From Candidatus Binatia bacterium (GTDB lineage Bacteria; Desulfobacterota; Binatia; Bin18), in the NCBI GenBank assembly GCA_022820725.1, contig JAJEFA010000013.1:1-64000 (forward strand): a stretch of DNA of 64,000 nucleotides, written 5' to 3'. The notes beneath the pieces are model-generated. The model did not search any database. It was given only the letters and a program-made list of their open reading frames with translations, and was not told the DNA's origin. Positions 35,913 through 45,607 of this stretch are shown piece after piece. Each line of letters starts with the position of its first letter. Positions within the stretch are counted from its first letter, which is position 1. A program made the position numbers and the translations under genes.

Positions 35913-36110
35913 TCAACTCGGGAACAGGAGTTGCAGATAGACCATTCCGGTCAGGCTCAGAACGAAAAAGAGCAGCATGCCGCCCAGGAGCGCCAGCGGC
36001 CGGAGCGGCTTGCGCGCGGGAAACCAGCGACGGCCGGCCAGGAGCAGCCACAGGCTGAAGACCCACACGACGCACAGCACCAGGCCGATGAGGTGAGACA
36101 AAACAGGCAT
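35913..36110 (-). CDS. Small two-helix membrane protein
   Basis: 65 residues from ATG 36110. Two strong hydrophobic helices (about residues 4-24 and 40-62) are separated by a basic loop (GRRWFPARKPLRP). No family is recognised and no ribosome site is clear. It lies divergently to the yceD-rpmF operon. It may be a genuine small inner-membrane protein, but the evidence is only hydropathy and codon bias. Confidence 0.4.
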   Translation of the reverse strand: MPVLSHLIGLVLCVVWVFSLWLLLAGRRWFPARKPLRPLALLGGMLLFFVLSLTGMVYLQLLFPS

Positions 36111-36274
36111 GGGGCCGGTAGCATATACCGCCGCCGGGCGTGACGGCAACGAACCTGAGGCCAAAAAGCACCGGAGCGAGTCGGCGGCAGGACGATTTCG
36201 AGCGCTCGGACCGGGGTGCGATTGCGTTGCATTGCCGGTCGTTTCCCTATACATTCCTCCCAGATAGGTGTGGC

Positions 36275-36862
36275 GTGCAAATCCTCGTTGAAAATATCGG
36301 TTCGTCCCCAACCGCGGTACAGTTTGATGAGGATGCTCAGACGCTGAACCGATTTCTGAACCATCGCCCGGGGCGCGATGGGAGCGAGTATCGATTGACG
36401 GGTCCGCTGCAGGTTGCCCTGCACTATATGCGTTCCGGCGAAGACCTCTTGTTTGACGGTACGCTGAGCGCCGAGCTGGCCGGGCAATGTGCCCGGTGCC
36501 TCGAAGAGTTTCCGCTGGCATTGAGTCGGCCCTTCTCCTGGGTGCTCCTGCCGGCCGGCCCGCCGGGTACGCTGGGTCGCGAAACCGAACTGAACCAGGA
36601 AGACTTGGCCGCCAGCTTTTATAGTGGAGATACGGTTGATGTATCGCTCCTGGTCCGAGAGCAGTTTTTCCTGTCGCTGCCGAGCCACCCGCTGTGTCAG
36701 GAGACGTGCAAAGGGTTGTGCGAACAGTGTGGAGTGAATCGCAACAGCGAGGAGTGCTCCTGTTCGCCCGGCTGGACGGACCCGCGTCTCGCCGCCCTTG
36801 CGACCCTCCGCCTACCCGCTTCGCGGGTGTCTTCCGAGAAGACGGAAAAAGCCCCCTCCTAG
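36275..36862 (+). CDS. yceD: YceD/DUF177 family protein
   Basis: 195 residues with a GTG start at 36275, where family similarity begins (VQILVENIG). Conserved features are the cysteine-containing core LAGQCARCLEEFPLAL and a C-terminal cysteine cluster CKGLCEQCGVN and CSC. It is always found upstream of rpmF and is linked to 23S rRNA/large-subunit biogenesis. rpmF starts 30 bases downstream. It opens the lipid-synthesis gene string. Confidence 0.88.
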   Translation: MQILVENIGSSPTAVQFDEDAQTLNRFLNHRPGRDGSEYRLTGPLQVALHYMRSGEDLLFDGTLSAELAGQCARCLEEFPLALSRPFSWVLLPAGPPGTLGRETELNQEDLAASFYSGDTVDVSLLVREQFFLSLPSHPLCQETCKGLCEQCGVNRNSEECSCSPGWTDPRLAALATLRLPASRVSSEKTEKAPS

Positions 36863-36892
36863 CGTGTATATTACTATAAGGAAGAGCAAGTT

Positions 36893-37075
36893 ATGGCTGT
36901 ACCAAAACGTAAAACGTCAAAGTCAAAACGCAACCAACGCCGTTCTCACCACGCGCTTGTCGCTCCACAGTGGTCAACCTGCTCCCAGTGCGGGGACCCG
37001 GTTCTGCCCCACCGTATCTGTGGCACCTGCGGCTATTACCGTGGGCGACAAGTGCTGACGATCGAAGAAGAGTAG
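36893..37075 (+). CDS. rpmF: 50S ribosomal protein L32
   Basis: 60 residues, the usual size. The sequence opens [20 protein letters not shown] and carries a zinc ribbon with cysteines in STCSQCG and RICGTCGYY (C+ form). It is a structural protein of the large subunit. The ribosome site AAGGAAGAG lies before the ATG. The yceD-rpmF-plsX order is the widely conserved one. Confidence 0.97.
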   Translation: MAVPKRKTSKSKRNQRRSHHALVAPQWSTCSQCGDPVLPHRICGTCGYYRGRQVLTIEEE

Positions 37076-37143
37076 CTTCCCATGCGCTGCGCTGAGGAAG
37101 ATTGCTTTCCGACCCAAGGAAGAACGGCGGTGAGCAGCCCACC

Positions 37144-38301
37144 ATGCATATCGCGCTAGATGCCATGGGGGGCGACCTCGCTCCCCAGGCCGCTGTGGCC
37201 GGAGCTGTCCAGGCCGCCCAGGAGTACGGGGTCTCACTGCTCCTCGTCGGGGATCAGGAAAAGATTCGACACGAGCTCCGCCGGAACGGACAGCGAGAAT
37301 CCTCTCAGCTCGTTATCCAGCACGCGAGCGAAGTCATTGAGATGGGAGATTCTCCTGTCGCGGCCCTCCGCCGCAAGCGTGACTCATCTCTGCGTGTCGC
37401 TTTCACGCATGTCAAAGAGGGCAAGGCGGGCGCGGTCGTGAGCGCCGGGAACTCGGGCGCGGTCCTCGGTCTGGCGGTCACCATGCTGGGTTGCCTGCCC
37501 GATGTGGACCGCCCGGCCATCGTCACGTCCGTTCCTGCCCTCACCGGGCGCACTTGCCTGGTAGACGCCGGAGCCAATGTCGAGTGTAAACCCATGCACC
37601 TGGTGCAGTTCGCCGTTATGGGCGAAGTGTATGCCCGGGTCGTACGGGGTATTCCGAGCCCTCGGGTCGGAGTCCTGAGCAACGGCGAGGAAGACTCAAA
37701 GGGGACCGAAACAACGCGGGCCGCCCACGCTGTCCTTTCCAATCTGCCGCTGAACTACCTCGGTTATATCGAAGGTCGAGAGCTCAATAGCGGCGGGGTC
37801 GACGTCGCGGTCACCGACGGATTTACCGGGAATATCGCGCTCAAGACGATGGAAGGGTTTTATGACTTTACCCAAGGTCAGCTCCGCTCCCTCTTCTCGT
37901 CGAGTTGGCGCGGGAAGCTCGCCTTTCTGCTGCTCAAGCGTCCGTTTGCCGATTTACGGGCCAGCATTGATTACGACGAAGTCGGGGGCGCTCCACTCCT
38001 GGGAACGGATGGCGTGACCATTATTGCCCACGGGTCGTCCTCACCCAAGGCGATCAAGAACGCCATCCGGGTTGCCCACGAATCGCTCCAGCGCGGAGTG
38101 AACCAGCACATCACCGAAAGCCTGCAGCAGATGCCGGGTCTGGAGGCGCTGACTGCCGAGGATGGGCGCGGTCGGAGAATCTGGTCACAGCTGCGCCAGA
38201 AATTCCGTTCGACCAAAGACGCCGGCCCAGAGGCAAAACGCGCGACACCCAACCGGCTCGCCCACCGCGACGAAACAGAGCCGTCGGAGCCCGCCGAATG
38301 A
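37144..38301 (+). CDS. plsX: Phosphate acyltransferase PlsX
   Basis: 385 residues from ATG 37144, where the family starts (MHIALDAMGGDLAPQAAV). It transfers acyl groups from acyl-ACP to phosphate for phospholipid synthesis. Family segments include GDSPVAALRRKRDSSLRVA, GAVVSAGNSGAVLGLA, VDAGANVECKPMHLVQFA, VGVLSNGEEDSKGTE and TDGFTGNIALKTMEG. The C-terminal ~45 residues are an unusual charged extension. It overlaps fabD by 4 bases; fabH, often between them, is absent. Confidence 0.96.
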   Translation: MHIALDAMGGDLAPQAAVAGAVQAAQEYGVSLLLVGDQEKIRHELRRNGQRESSQLVIQHASEVIEMGDSPVAALRRKRDSSLRVAFTHVKEGKAGAVVSAGNSGAVLGLAVTMLGCLPDVDRPAIVTSVPALTGRTCLVDAGANVECKPMHLVQFAVMGEVYARVVRGIPSPRVGVLSNGEEDSKGTETTRAAHAVLSNLPLNYLGYIEGRELNSGGVDVAVTDGFTGNIALKTMEGFYDFTQGQLRSLFSSSWRGKLAFLLLKRPFADLRASIDYDEVGGAPLLGTDGVTIIAHGSSSPKAIKNAIRVAHESLQRGVNQHITESLQQMPGLEALTAEDGRGRRIWSQLRQKFRSTKDAGPEAKRATPNRLAHRDETEPSEPAE

Positions 38302-39236
38302 GTCGTCCGCTGGCCTTTCTTTTCCCTGGGCAGGGGTCTCAGACCGTCGGCATGGGACGGGCGCTGGTGGAGCGCTTTCCCGTGGCCGCCGAGGTATTTG
38401 CCGAGGCGGATGACGCCCTGGGGTTCTCGTTGTCCACGCTGTGTTTCGAGGGGCCGGAAGAAGACCTCACCCTGACCCACAACACACAGCCCGCCATTGT
38501 CACCACCAGCGTTGCCGCCTGGCGGGCGCTGGCCCAGGAGGTGGACCTGCAACCGGTCTGCGTCGCCGGTCACAGTTTAGGCGAGTACTCGGCCCTGGTC
38601 GCGGCCGGCGCGCTCGACTTCGCCGATGCGGTCCGGATCGTGCGGGAGCGCGGCCGCCTGATGCAGGCCGCCGTCCCGCCCGGGGTGGGCGCGATGGCGG
38701 CCCTGTTTGGCCTGTCCGAACAGGCTGTCGCAGCGGTGTGTGCGGAAGCGGCCCAGGGCGAAGTCGTCTCTCCGGCAAATCTGAACGGTGGCGCGCAGGT
38801 GGTCATCGCCGGTCATGCCGGAGCGGTCCAAAGAGCCGTGGCCGGTGCCAAGGCGCGCGGGGCAAAACGGGCGGTCGAACTGACGGTGAGCGCGCCTTTT
38901 CACTGTGCCCTCATGGCCCCGGCCGCAGACGGGCTGGCCCGTGTCCTCGAACCGAGAACGGTCCGTCCCCTGAGCGTTGGGGTGATTGCCAATGCCACGG
39001 CCGCAGTCAACCGGGAGGCGGAGCGGGTCAAAGACCTGCTGGTCCGACAGGTCACGGCGCCCGTCCGCTGGGAAGAAAGCATGCAGCGGGTGCGAGACCT
39101 CGGCTGTGAGGGGGCGGTCGAACTGGGCGCGGGACGCGTCCTCAGCGGCTTGTTCAAACGCATTGATCGGAAGTTCCCGTGCGTTTCCGTCAGCGATCCC
39201 GACAGCCTGGCCGCCAGCCTGGAGTTGTTGCGCTAA
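38298..39236 (+). CDS. fabD: Malonyl-CoA-ACP transacylase
   Basis: 312 residues. It loads malonyl groups on acyl carrier protein. The GQGSQ oxyanion loop is at residues 11-15 and the nucleophile S93 is in GHSLGEYSAL. The catalytic His is in SAPFHCALM and the substrate-binding Arg follows in the central helix. Start ATG overlaps the plsX stop (ATGA). The stop overlaps the fabG start (TAATG), so plsX-fabD-fabG are translationally coupled. Confidence 0.96.
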   Translation: MSRPLAFLFPGQGSQTVGMGRALVERFPVAAEVFAEADDALGFSLSTLCFEGPEEDLTLTHNTQPAIVTTSVAAWRALAQEVDLQPVCVAGHSLGEYSALVAAGALDFADAVRIVRERGRLMQAAVPPGVGAMAALFGLSEQAVAAVCAEAAQGEVVSPANLNGGAQVVIAGHAGAVQRAVAGAKARGAKRAVELTVSAPFHCALMAPAADGLARVLEPRTVRPLSVGVIANATAAVNREAERVKDLLVRQVTAPVRWEESMQRVRDLGCEGAVELGAGRVLSGLFKRIDRKFPCVSVSDPDSLAASLELLR

Positions 39237-39997
39237 TGGGGGCGGACGCACGCGGCGGTTTGAACGGCCTCGTCGCCCTGGTGACCGGCGCCTCACGGGG
39301 GATTGGCCGCGCGGTCGCGGAACGCCTGGCTCAAGACGGTGCGACCGTGGTGATCAACTATGTCAGAAACCAGGCCGCGGCCGAGGAGGTCCGGGCGGGT
39401 ATCGCGGCCCGCAACGGACGAGCCGAAGTCTGTCAATTCGACATTGCCGACGGCGCTGCCGTCACCACCGCGACGCGGGATATTCTTGAGCGGCACGGCA
39501 AGATCGACATTCTGGTCAATAATGCCGGCATGTCGATCGACACGCTCCTGGTCCGGCTCAAGGAAGACGAGTGGGAAGCGGTCCTCAACACCAACCTGAC
39601 CGGCGTCTTTCGCTGTACAAAGGCGGTCACCCGCTCCATGATGAAGCAGCGTTTTGGCCGGATTATCAATCTGACGTCCATTGTCGCCCAAACCGGGAAT
39701 ACCGGACAGGCGGCCTATTCGGCCGCAAAAGCCGGCATCATTGGCTTTACCAAGACGATGGCCAAAGAGCTCGCCTCCCGGTCGATTACGGTCAATGCCG
39801 TCGCCCCGGGATTTATAGAGACCGATATGACGAGGTCCTTGCCAGAAGAGGCGAAAACAGGATATCTGAGCCATATTCCCGCTGGGCGTTGGGGAACGGT
39901 CGAGGAAGTTGCCGATACGGTCGCATTCTTGGCAAACCCCCGGGCAGGCTATATCACTGGACAGATTATTAACGTCAATGGCGGCATGTATATGTAA
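39236..39997 (+). CDS. fabG: 3-oxoacyl-ACP reductase
   Basis: 253 residues from ATG 39236. It reduces 3-oxoacyl-ACP with NADPH in fatty acid elongation. The cofactor motif is TGASRGIGRAVAE, NNAG is present, and the triad is Ser in LTSIVAQTG, Tyr/Lys in AAYSAAKAG. The C-terminal GQIINVNGGMYM is typical of FabG. acpP follows after 63 bases containing AAAGGAGAGAGGAGG. Confidence 0.95.
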   Translation: MGADARGGLNGLVALVTGASRGIGRAVAERLAQDGATVVINYVRNQAAAEEVRAGIAARNGRAEVCQFDIADGAAVTTATRDILERHGKIDILVNNAGMSIDTLLVRLKEDEWEAVLNTNLTGVFRCTKAVTRSMMKQRFGRIINLTSIVAQTGNTGQAAYSAAKAGIIGFTKTMAKELASRSITVNAVAPGFIETDMTRSLPEEAKTGYLSHIPAGRWGTVEEVADTVAFLANPRAGYITGQIINVNGGMYM

Positions 39998-40060
39998 CCG
40001 GAGTTGGTTCGGCCAATTCCTCAGAGACCGCCGAGCGAAAGGAGAGAGGAGGTCCCAGCT

Positions 40061-40300
40061 ATGGCAGAAGCTTCGACCGAGGCACGCGTCAAGGAAATTA
40101 TCTGTGAGCAATTGGGAGTGAGTGAGGACGAGGTCAGCCTGGATTCCTCGTTTATCGAAGACCTTGGCGCGGACTCTCTGGATATTGTCGAACTCGTGAT
40201 GGCGCTGGAAGAAGAGTATGATACCGAAATCTCTGACGAGCAGGCCGAAAAGATTCGGACGGTCCGGAACGTGATCGAATATATCGAGAGCCACCAGTAG
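40061..40300 (+). CDS. acpP: Acyl carrier protein
   Basis: 79 residues, acidic four-helix carrier. The phosphopantetheine attachment serine is S39 in [19 protein letters not shown]. It carries growing acyl chains in fatty acid synthesis. The usual neighbour fabF is missing downstream; instead a terminator and glyA follow. Confidence 0.97.
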   Translation: MAEASTEARVKEIICEQLGVSEDEVSLDSSFIEDLGADSLDIVELVMALEEEYDTEISDEQAEKIRTVRNVIEYIESHQ

Positions 40301-40338
40301 CCGGCCATACACGGGCTCAGGAGTGTCCGGACCGAAAG

Positions 40339-40374
40339 AATCGCAGTGGTCTCTCCGGAGCCCTGCGATTTTTC
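40339..40374 (+). terminator. Rho-independent terminator after acpP
   Basis: Stem AATCGCAG/CTGCGATT with an inner palindromic CTCCGGAG, followed by TTTC. It ends the fatty-acid transcription unit ahead of glyA. Confidence 0.65.
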
Positions 40375-40445
40375 TGTATCTATGAGGAGAAAGGGAAGGG
40401 TTCGACCGTGAGCATCGCCGGATGGGGGAGAGAAGGAGCACGGGT

Positions 40446-41696
40446 ATGACGAGTCCACTCGCCCAACACGACCCTGATGTCTACGCCGCCATTCAAGAGG
40501 AGACGCAACGCCAGGAGTACAACCTTGAGCTCATCGCGTCAGAGAATGTGGTGAGCGAGGCGGTGCTGGAGGCGCAGGGCTCCGTACTCACGAATAAGTA
40601 TGCCGAAGGCTATCCCCGGAAGCGCTACTACGGCGGTTGCGAGTATGTGGATGTCGTTGAGCAACTTGCCATTGACCGCGCCAAGGCCCTCTTCGGGGCC
40701 GAGCACGTCAATGTCCAGCCGCACTCCGGAGCCCAGGCCAATATGGCCGCCTATTTCTCTCAGCTCCAGCCCGGAGACACCATTCTGAGCATGAACCTGT
40801 CGCACGGCGGGCATCTCACGCACGGCAGTCCGGTCAATTTTTCCGGAAAATTCTTCCAGGTCGTCCCCTATGGTGTCCGGGAGGACAATCAACGCATTGA
40901 CTACGCCGAGATCGCCGCCCTGGCACGTCAGCATCGGCCCAAGATGATTGTGGCCGGACACAGTGCCTATCCACGCCAGATTGACACCGCGCCCTTTCGA
41001 GATATCGCCGACGAGGTCGGGGCCCTGTTGATGGTCGATATTGCCCACTTTGCCGGGCTGGTGGCCGCCGGGCTGCACCCCTCTCCCGTGCCGTATGCCG
41101 ATCTGGTCACGACGACGACCCATAAGACGCTGCGCGGGCCGCGCGGTGGGATGATTCTATGCCGCCAGGACCTGGCCAAAAGCGTGAATTCGTCCGTCTT
41201 TCCCGGTAACCAGGGCGGGCCGCTGATGCATGTGATTGCGGCCAAGGCCGTGGCGCTGAAGGAGGCGGCAACCCCGGAGTTTCGCGCCTATCAGCAGCAG
41301 ATTATCACCAATGCGCAAGCCCTGGCCGACGGCCTCATCCGGCGCGGGTTCCGCCTGGTCTCGGGCGGCACGGAGAACCATCTGATGCTGCTCGACCTGC
41401 GCGAAACCGAACTGACCGGCAAGGTCGCCCAGGAAACCCTGGATCAGGCCCGGATTACGGTCAATAGAAACGCGATCCCGTTTGATACGCGCTCTCCCTT
41501 TGTGACCAGCGGGGTTCGCATTGGCACGCCGGCGGTGACGAGTCGGGGCATGCAGGAGGCCGAGATGGACCATATTGCCGACCTCATTGCCCGCGCCTTG
41601 CAGCGCGTTGGCGATGGACAAGGGTTGGCCGCCATTGGTGAAGAGGTCCGCGCGCTGTGCCGGCAGTTCCCCGTCTATGCCCACCGGGTTGTGTAG
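40446..41696 (+). CDS. glyA: Serine hydroxymethyltransferase
   Basis: 416 residues from ATG 40446 (an in-frame upstream start at 40422 adds eight residues). The PLP enzyme interconverts serine and glycine with tetrahydrofolate. The PLP lysine is K227 in [14 protein letters not shown]. Other conserved parts are [39 protein letters not shown] and [12 protein letters not shown]. It is the first gene of the glyA-nrdR-rib-nusB-leuS string. Confidence 0.97.
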   Translation: MTSPLAQHDPDVYAAIQEETQRQEYNLELIASENVVSEAVLEAQGSVLTNKYAEGYPRKRYYGGCEYVDVVEQLAIDRAKALFGAEHVNVQPHSGAQANMAAYFSQLQPGDTILSMNLSHGGHLTHGSPVNFSGKFFQVVPYGVREDNQRIDYAEIAALARQHRPKMIVAGHSAYPRQIDTAPFRDIADEVGALLMVDIAHFAGLVAAGLHPSPVPYADLVTTTTHKTLRGPRGGMILCRQDLAKSVNSSVFPGNQGGPLMHVIAAKAVALKEAATPEFRAYQQQIITNAQALADGLIRRGFRLVSGGTENHLMLLDLRETELTGKVAQETLDQARITVNRNAIPFDTRSPFVTSGVRIGTPAVTSRGMQEAEMDHIADLIARALQRVGDGQGLAAIGEEVRALCRQFPVYAHRVV

Positions 41697-41741
41697 ACCG
41701 CATGAAAGGATAGTGACAAGTGAAGAGTGCTTCGCCTTTTT

Positions 41742-41767
41742 ACTGACCACTATCCACTGACCACTAT
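41742..41767. repeat. Tandem 12-base direct repeat abutting nrdR
   Basis: ACTGACCACTAT occurs twice with a 2-base spacer and ends four bases before the nrdR ATG. It occupies the position where a ribosome binding site would be, and none is seen. It does not resemble the NrdR-box consensus. It may be an invaded short repeat. Confidence 0.6.
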
Positions 41768-41770
41768 TCT

Positions 41771-42280
41771 ATGAAGTGTCCCTTTTGTTCCCACCTGGAA
41801 AGTCGCGTTATTGATTCGCGTTTGAGTCGGGAGGGTGATGTCACCCGCCGCCGGCGGGAGTGCGAGGAATGCGACCGGCGCTTCACGACCTACGAGCGGG
41901 TTGAGGAAATTCTCCCGCTGGTCGTCAAGAAGGACGGGCGGCGGGAGACCTATGATCGGCTCAAAATTATCACCGGCCTCAAAAAGGCGTGTGAAAAGCG
42001 TCCGATCAGCATTGAGACCATAGAAGAGATTGCGGATCACATCGAGCGAACGCTCCAGGGCCGGGGCGAGAAAGAAATCTCGGGCGCAGTGATCGGCGAA
42101 GAGGTCATGCGCCATTTGTACGATCTGGACAAGGTGGCCTATGTCCGGTTTTCTTCCGTGTACCGCTCTTTTCAAGATATCGACGAGTTCATGTCGGAGC
42201 TCAGGGACCTCATTCGGGAACGCAGCGCGGACGACGACACACGGGCCCGACGCGCAAAGCCGGAAAAGACGAAATCATGA
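41771..42280 (+). CDS. nrdR: Transcriptional repressor NrdR
   Basis: 169 residues. The N-terminal zinc ribbon (CPFC at 3-6, CEEC at 31-34) is DNA-binding. It is followed by an ATP-cone domain ([52 protein letters not shown]) that senses ATP/dATP. It represses ribonucleotide reductase genes. The arginine-rich [18 protein letters not shown] is characteristic. It overlaps ribD by 4 bases (ATGA). No nrd genes are present in the window. Confidence 0.96.
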   Translation: MKCPFCSHLESRVIDSRLSREGDVTRRRRECEECDRRFTTYERVEEILPLVVKKDGRRETYDRLKIITGLKKACEKRPISIETIEEIADHIERTLQGRGEKEISGAVIGEEVMRHLYDLDKVAYVRFSSVYRSFQDIDEFMSELRDLIRERSADDDTRARRAKPEKTKS

Positions 42281-43368
42281 ACACTGATGAGGTGTTTATG
42301 CGGCGCGCGGTGGACCTGGCCCTGCGGGCGCAGGGGCGGACGAGTCCGAATCCCGTGGTGGGGGCCGTCATTGTCCGCGACGGCCGTGTTCTCGGCGAGG
42401 GCTATCATCGGCGGGCGGGATTGCCGCACGCCGAAGTGGAAGCGCTGCGCAAAGCGACCCGGCCCGTCCGCGGGGCGACCGTCTACGTCAACCTGGAACC
42501 GTGCGCGCATTACGGCAGAACGCCCCCCTGTGCCCAGGCCCTGATCGAGGCTGGTGTTGCGCGGGTCGTGGTCGGCATGACCGACCCCAATCCTCGGGTT
42601 CGGGGGCGTGGGATCCGGCGTCTGCGCCGGGCCGGTATTGCGGTCACGACCGGCGTCCTCAAAGCGCTCTGTCAACGAACCAATGAGGATTTTGCGGTGG
42701 CGATCCGGACCGGATTGCCCTTTGTCACCTTGAAACTGGCGGCTTCCCTCGACGGCCGCATCGCGGCGGCGAGCGGCGACGCCCGCTGGATCAGCGGAGC
42801 GACATCACGCCGCACGGTGCACGAGTTGCGCAACCGGGTGGACGCGATCCTGGTCGGCGCGGAAACGGTCCTGGCCGACGATCCCCAGTTGACGTGTCGC
42901 ATCCGTGGAGGACGGGACCCCCTGCGCGTTATTCTTGACGGGCGGCTCAGGATCAGCCCCCAGGCGCAGGTGTGTCACCTCTCCTCCACAGCCGCCACCG
43001 TGATTGCCACAACGCGCCGTGCCGCCCAACTTCGTGGGGCCGCGTTCGAGCGGGCCGGCGTCGAAATCCTGGCCCTGCCCGGCAAGCGGGGGAAGATGCC
43101 GCTCCGTCCGGTGTTCGAAGCCCTGGCGCAGCGCGGGGCAAAGCACGTGCTGATCGAGGGCGGCGGACAGGTTGCGGCCGCCGCCCTGCAAGAAGGGCTG
43201 GTGCACAAGCTTGTCTTTTTTTATGGCGCGGTCCTGCTGGGCGGTGATGGGCGGGCCATGCTCGCCCCACTCGGGGTCGGACGGGTTGCCGAGGGAATAA
43301 AACTCCATACAATGCAGGTAGACCGCAGCGGGAACGATGTGGTGGTGTCAGGGTATATTCGGACGTAA
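42277..43368 (+). CDS. ribD: Bifunctional riboflavin deaminase/reductase
   Basis: 363 residues. The N-terminal deaminase domain has zinc ligands H51 with E53 (PHAEVEA), C76 and C85 ([12 protein letters not shown]). The C-terminal reductase domain includes [25 protein letters not shown] and [14 protein letters not shown]. It catalyses steps two and three of riboflavin synthesis from GTP. It is coupled to nrdR by ATGA, with ribBA nine bases downstream. The order matches deltaproteobacteria except that ribE is lacking. Confidence 0.96.
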   Translation: MNTDEVFMRRAVDLALRAQGRTSPNPVVGAVIVRDGRVLGEGYHRRAGLPHAEVEALRKATRPVRGATVYVNLEPCAHYGRTPPCAQALIEAGVARVVVGMTDPNPRVRGRGIRRLRRAGIAVTTGVLKALCQRTNEDFAVAIRTGLPFVTLKLAASLDGRIAAASGDARWISGATSRRTVHELRNRVDAILVGAETVLADDPQLTCRIRGGRDPLRVILDGRLRISPQAQVCHLSSTAATVIATTRRAAQLRGAAFERAGVEILALPGKRGKMPLRPVFEALAQRGAKHVLIEGGGQVAAAALQEGLVHKLVFFYGAVLLGGDGRAMLAPLGVGRVAEGIKLHTMQVDRSGNDVVVSGYIRT

Positions 43369-43377
43369 GGAGGGGCT

Positions 43378-44601
43378 ATGCCAATCGCGCTATCACCCAT
43401 AGAAGAGGCGCTCCAACAGCTCAGCCAGGGGAAAATGGTGATCCTGGTTGAAAACGACACCGGGGAAGGGGAGGCGGACCTGTGTCTGGCGGCCGACCGG
43501 ACCACGCCGGATGGTGTCAACTTCATGGCCACCCATGGTCGTGGCCTGGTGTGTCTGGCCCTGACCGAAGAAAAAATTCGCGAACTCGGGATTCCCATGC
43601 TCGGGCATGGGTACGAAGGGAGCCGTCAACGGGTCTTTGGCGCCTCGATCGAAGCCCGCCGCGGCGTGACCACCGGGATATCGGCCTATGATCGCGCGGT
43701 GACGATCACGACCGCGGTTCGTGACGACACTCGACCGGCCGACCTGGTGATGCCGGGTCATATCTTTCCGCTCTTTGCGCACCGGGGCGGAGTGTTGGCG
43801 CGACGGGGCTTGTCTGAAGCCGGTATTGATCTGGTCCGACTGGCCGGTCTCAAGCCGGCGGCAACCCTCTGCACGATTCTCCACGACGACGGTGATATTG
43901 CCCAGGGCCAGGAGATTGAAGCCTTCGCCCAGGAGCACGCGCTGCCGATTGTCAGCATCGCCAGCCTGACGACCTATCGTCTCCGGACGGAATCCGTCAT
44001 TCACCGGGTCGGTGAGGGGGAAATCACGAGTCCGTTTGGGGGGAAGTTTTTAGCCATCGTCTACCGAACCGAAGTCGATAACCACGAACATATCGCCCTG
44101 GTCAAAGGGCGGATTACGACACAGGAGCCCGTCACGGTCCGGGTCCATTCGCAATGTCTCACCGGTGATGTGTTTGGTTCGGAACGCTGTGACTGCGGAG
44201 AACAGCTCACGCATGCCATGGAGTGTATTGCCGAGGAAGGCCGTGGGGTTGTGATCTATTTACAGCAAGAGGGACGGGGGATCGGGCTGGCCAACAAGAT
44301 CCGGGCCTACGCCCTCCAGGACAAAGGCATGGATACGGTTGAGGCCAACCTCCATCTGGGATTTGAGGAAGATCTCCGGGATTACGGTATTGGGGCGCAG
44401 ATTCTCCGCGACCTGCGCGTTTCGCAGGTGCGTTTGCTGACCAATAATCCGCAGAAAATCAGCGGGCTCGAAGAATACGGGGTCAACGTTGTTGAACGTC
44501 AACCCATTGAGACGCCCCCCCACAAGGGGAATATCCACTATCTCCAGGTCAAGAAGGAAAAACTGGGGCATCTGTTCTCCGAGCTCAAACCCTTGCTCTA
44601 A
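43378..44601 (+). CDS. ribBA: RibBA: GTP cyclohydrolase II with a degenerate DHBP synthase domain
   Basis: 407 residues. The C-terminal GTP cyclohydrolase II half is intact: [21 protein letters not shown] region zinc cysteines, [18 protein letters not shown] and [12 protein letters not shown]. The N-terminal half has the 3,4-dihydroxy-2-butanone-4-phosphate synthase fold ([29 protein letters not shown]) but key residues differ from E. coli RibB. G29 replaces Arg37 of the RENEGD loop, L145 replaces metal ligand His153, and T166 replaces Glu174. E30 (Glu38) and R142 (Arg150) are kept. The RibB activity is therefore probably lost, while GTP ring opening should remain. There is no FMN riboswitch upstream. 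Confidence 0.93.
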   Translation: MPIALSPIEEALQQLSQGKMVILVENDTGEGEADLCLAADRTTPDGVNFMATHGRGLVCLALTEEKIRELGIPMLGHGYEGSRQRVFGASIEARRGVTTGISAYDRAVTITTAVRDDTRPADLVMPGHIFPLFAHRGGVLARRGLSEAGIDLVRLAGLKPAATLCTILHDDGDIAQGQEIEAFAQEHALPIVSIASLTTYRLRTESVIHRVGEGEITSPFGGKFLAIVYRTEVDNHEHIALVKGRITTQEPVTVRVHSQCLTGDVFGSERCDCGEQLTHAMECIAEEGRGVVIYLQQEGRGIGLANKIRAYALQDKGMDTVEANLHLGFEEDLRDYGIGAQILRDLRVSQVRLLTNNPQKISGLEEYGVNVVERQPIETPPHKGNIHYLQVKKEKLGHLFSELKPLL

Positions 44602-44642
44602 GGCCGTCAATCGGATTGATCACTGCGTGAAGAGGGGAAGCT

Positions 44643-45119
44643 ATGGCCCGAGTCATTACTGGCAAGCTGGATGCGACGGGGATGCGGTTTGGCGTGGTCG
44701 TGTCGCAGTTCAATAGTCTGATCACCGAGCGTTTACAGGCGGGCGCCATTGATGCTTTCTGCCGCCACGGGGCGCGGGACGAAGACATTGATGTGGTGCT
44801 GGTTCCGGGGGCGTTTGACATCCCCCTGTTTGCGAAGCGGCTGGCCACCAGCGGACGCTACGAGGCGGTGGTCTGTGTGGGGGCGGTCATCAAGGGTGAG
44901 ACGCCGCACTTCGATTATATTGCGGCGGCCATGACCCAGGGCATTAAGGAAATCATGCTCTCCTCCGGCGTGCCCGTGACATTCGGGGTGCTGACCACGG
45001 ACTCCGTTGAGCAGGCGCTCGACCGGGCCGGAGCAAAACTTGGGAATAAGGGCTGGGAAGCGGCCCTGTCCGCTATTGAGATGGTCAACGCCCTCAGGGC
45101 GTTGCAGGAAATCGAGTAA
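44643..45119 (+). CDS. ribH: 6,7-dimethyl-8-ribityllumazine synthase
   Basis: 158 residues. It condenses the RibD product with DHBP to lumazine. Typical segments are GVVVSQFNSLITERL, the substrate loop VPGAFDIPLFAKRL, VVCVGAVIKGETPHFDYIAAA (catalytic His near residue 90) and VTFGVLTTDSVEQALDRAG. Start ATG has AGAGGGGAAG upstream. It needs DHBP, which the adjacent RibBA may not be able to supply. nusB starts 7 bases downstream. Confidence 0.96.
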   Translation: MARVITGKLDATGMRFGVVVSQFNSLITERLQAGAIDAFCRHGARDEDIDVVLVPGAFDIPLFAKRLATSGRYEAVVCVGAVIKGETPHFDYIAAAMTQGIKEIMLSSGVPVTFGVLTTDSVEQALDRAGAKLGNKGWEAALSAIEMVNALRALQEIE

Positions 45120-45126
45120 GTATCGT

Positions 45127-45561
45127 ATGGGAGCCCGCGGAACCCGACGCCAGGAGCGTGAATACGCCCTCCAGGTCCTGTACCAGATTGATATCAGCGG
45201 GGTGGCTCCGCAGCAGGCGCTGGCGCTTTTCGAGCAGTGCTTTACCCAGGCCACCGAGGTCCGGGGGTTTACCGCGGATTTGGTCAACGGGACGTGGCGC
45301 GAGCGGCGGCAGCTTGACCGGATGATCGCCGCGGCCGCCGAGCACTGGCGGATCGGTCGCTTGCCCAAGGTGGATTTGAATCTGCTCCGTCTCGGAGCGT
45401 ATGAACTGGCAGCCTACCCCGACTTGTCCGCGGGGGTGACGATTAACGAAGCCATTGAAATTGCGCGCCGCTACTGTAGTGATGACGCCCCGACCTTTGT
45501 GAACGGCGTGCTGGATCGGATCGCGCGCGTTGTGGGGAAGAGTAAAGGTGTCCTCCACTAG
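45127..45561 (+). CDS. nusB: Transcription antitermination factor NusB
   Basis: 144 residues from ATG 45127, where the family begins (GTRRQEREYALQVLYQID). It is an all-helical RNA-binding protein acting with NusE/S10 in rRNA antitermination. The C-terminal VDLNLLRLGAYELAAYP and NEAIEIARRYCSDDAPTFVNGVLD are diagnostic. The ribH-nusB arrangement is widespread in proteobacteria. Confidence 0.95.
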   Translation: MGARGTRRQEREYALQVLYQIDISGVAPQQALALFEQCFTQATEVRGFTADLVNGTWRERRQLDRMIAAAAEHWRIGRLPKVDLNLLRLGAYELAAYPDLSAGVTINEAIEIARRYCSDDAPTFVNGVLDRIARVVGKSKGVLH

Positions 45562-45607
45562 ACGTACAGATGTTGACACGTTTACTCTTTGAAGAAAGTA
45601 CCACCTC

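Noticed and set aside
42200..43400. FMN riboswitch controlling the rib genes
   Set aside because: ribD overlaps nrdR and ribBA follows ribD by nine bases, leaving no leader for a riboswitch; none is seen upstream of glyA either.
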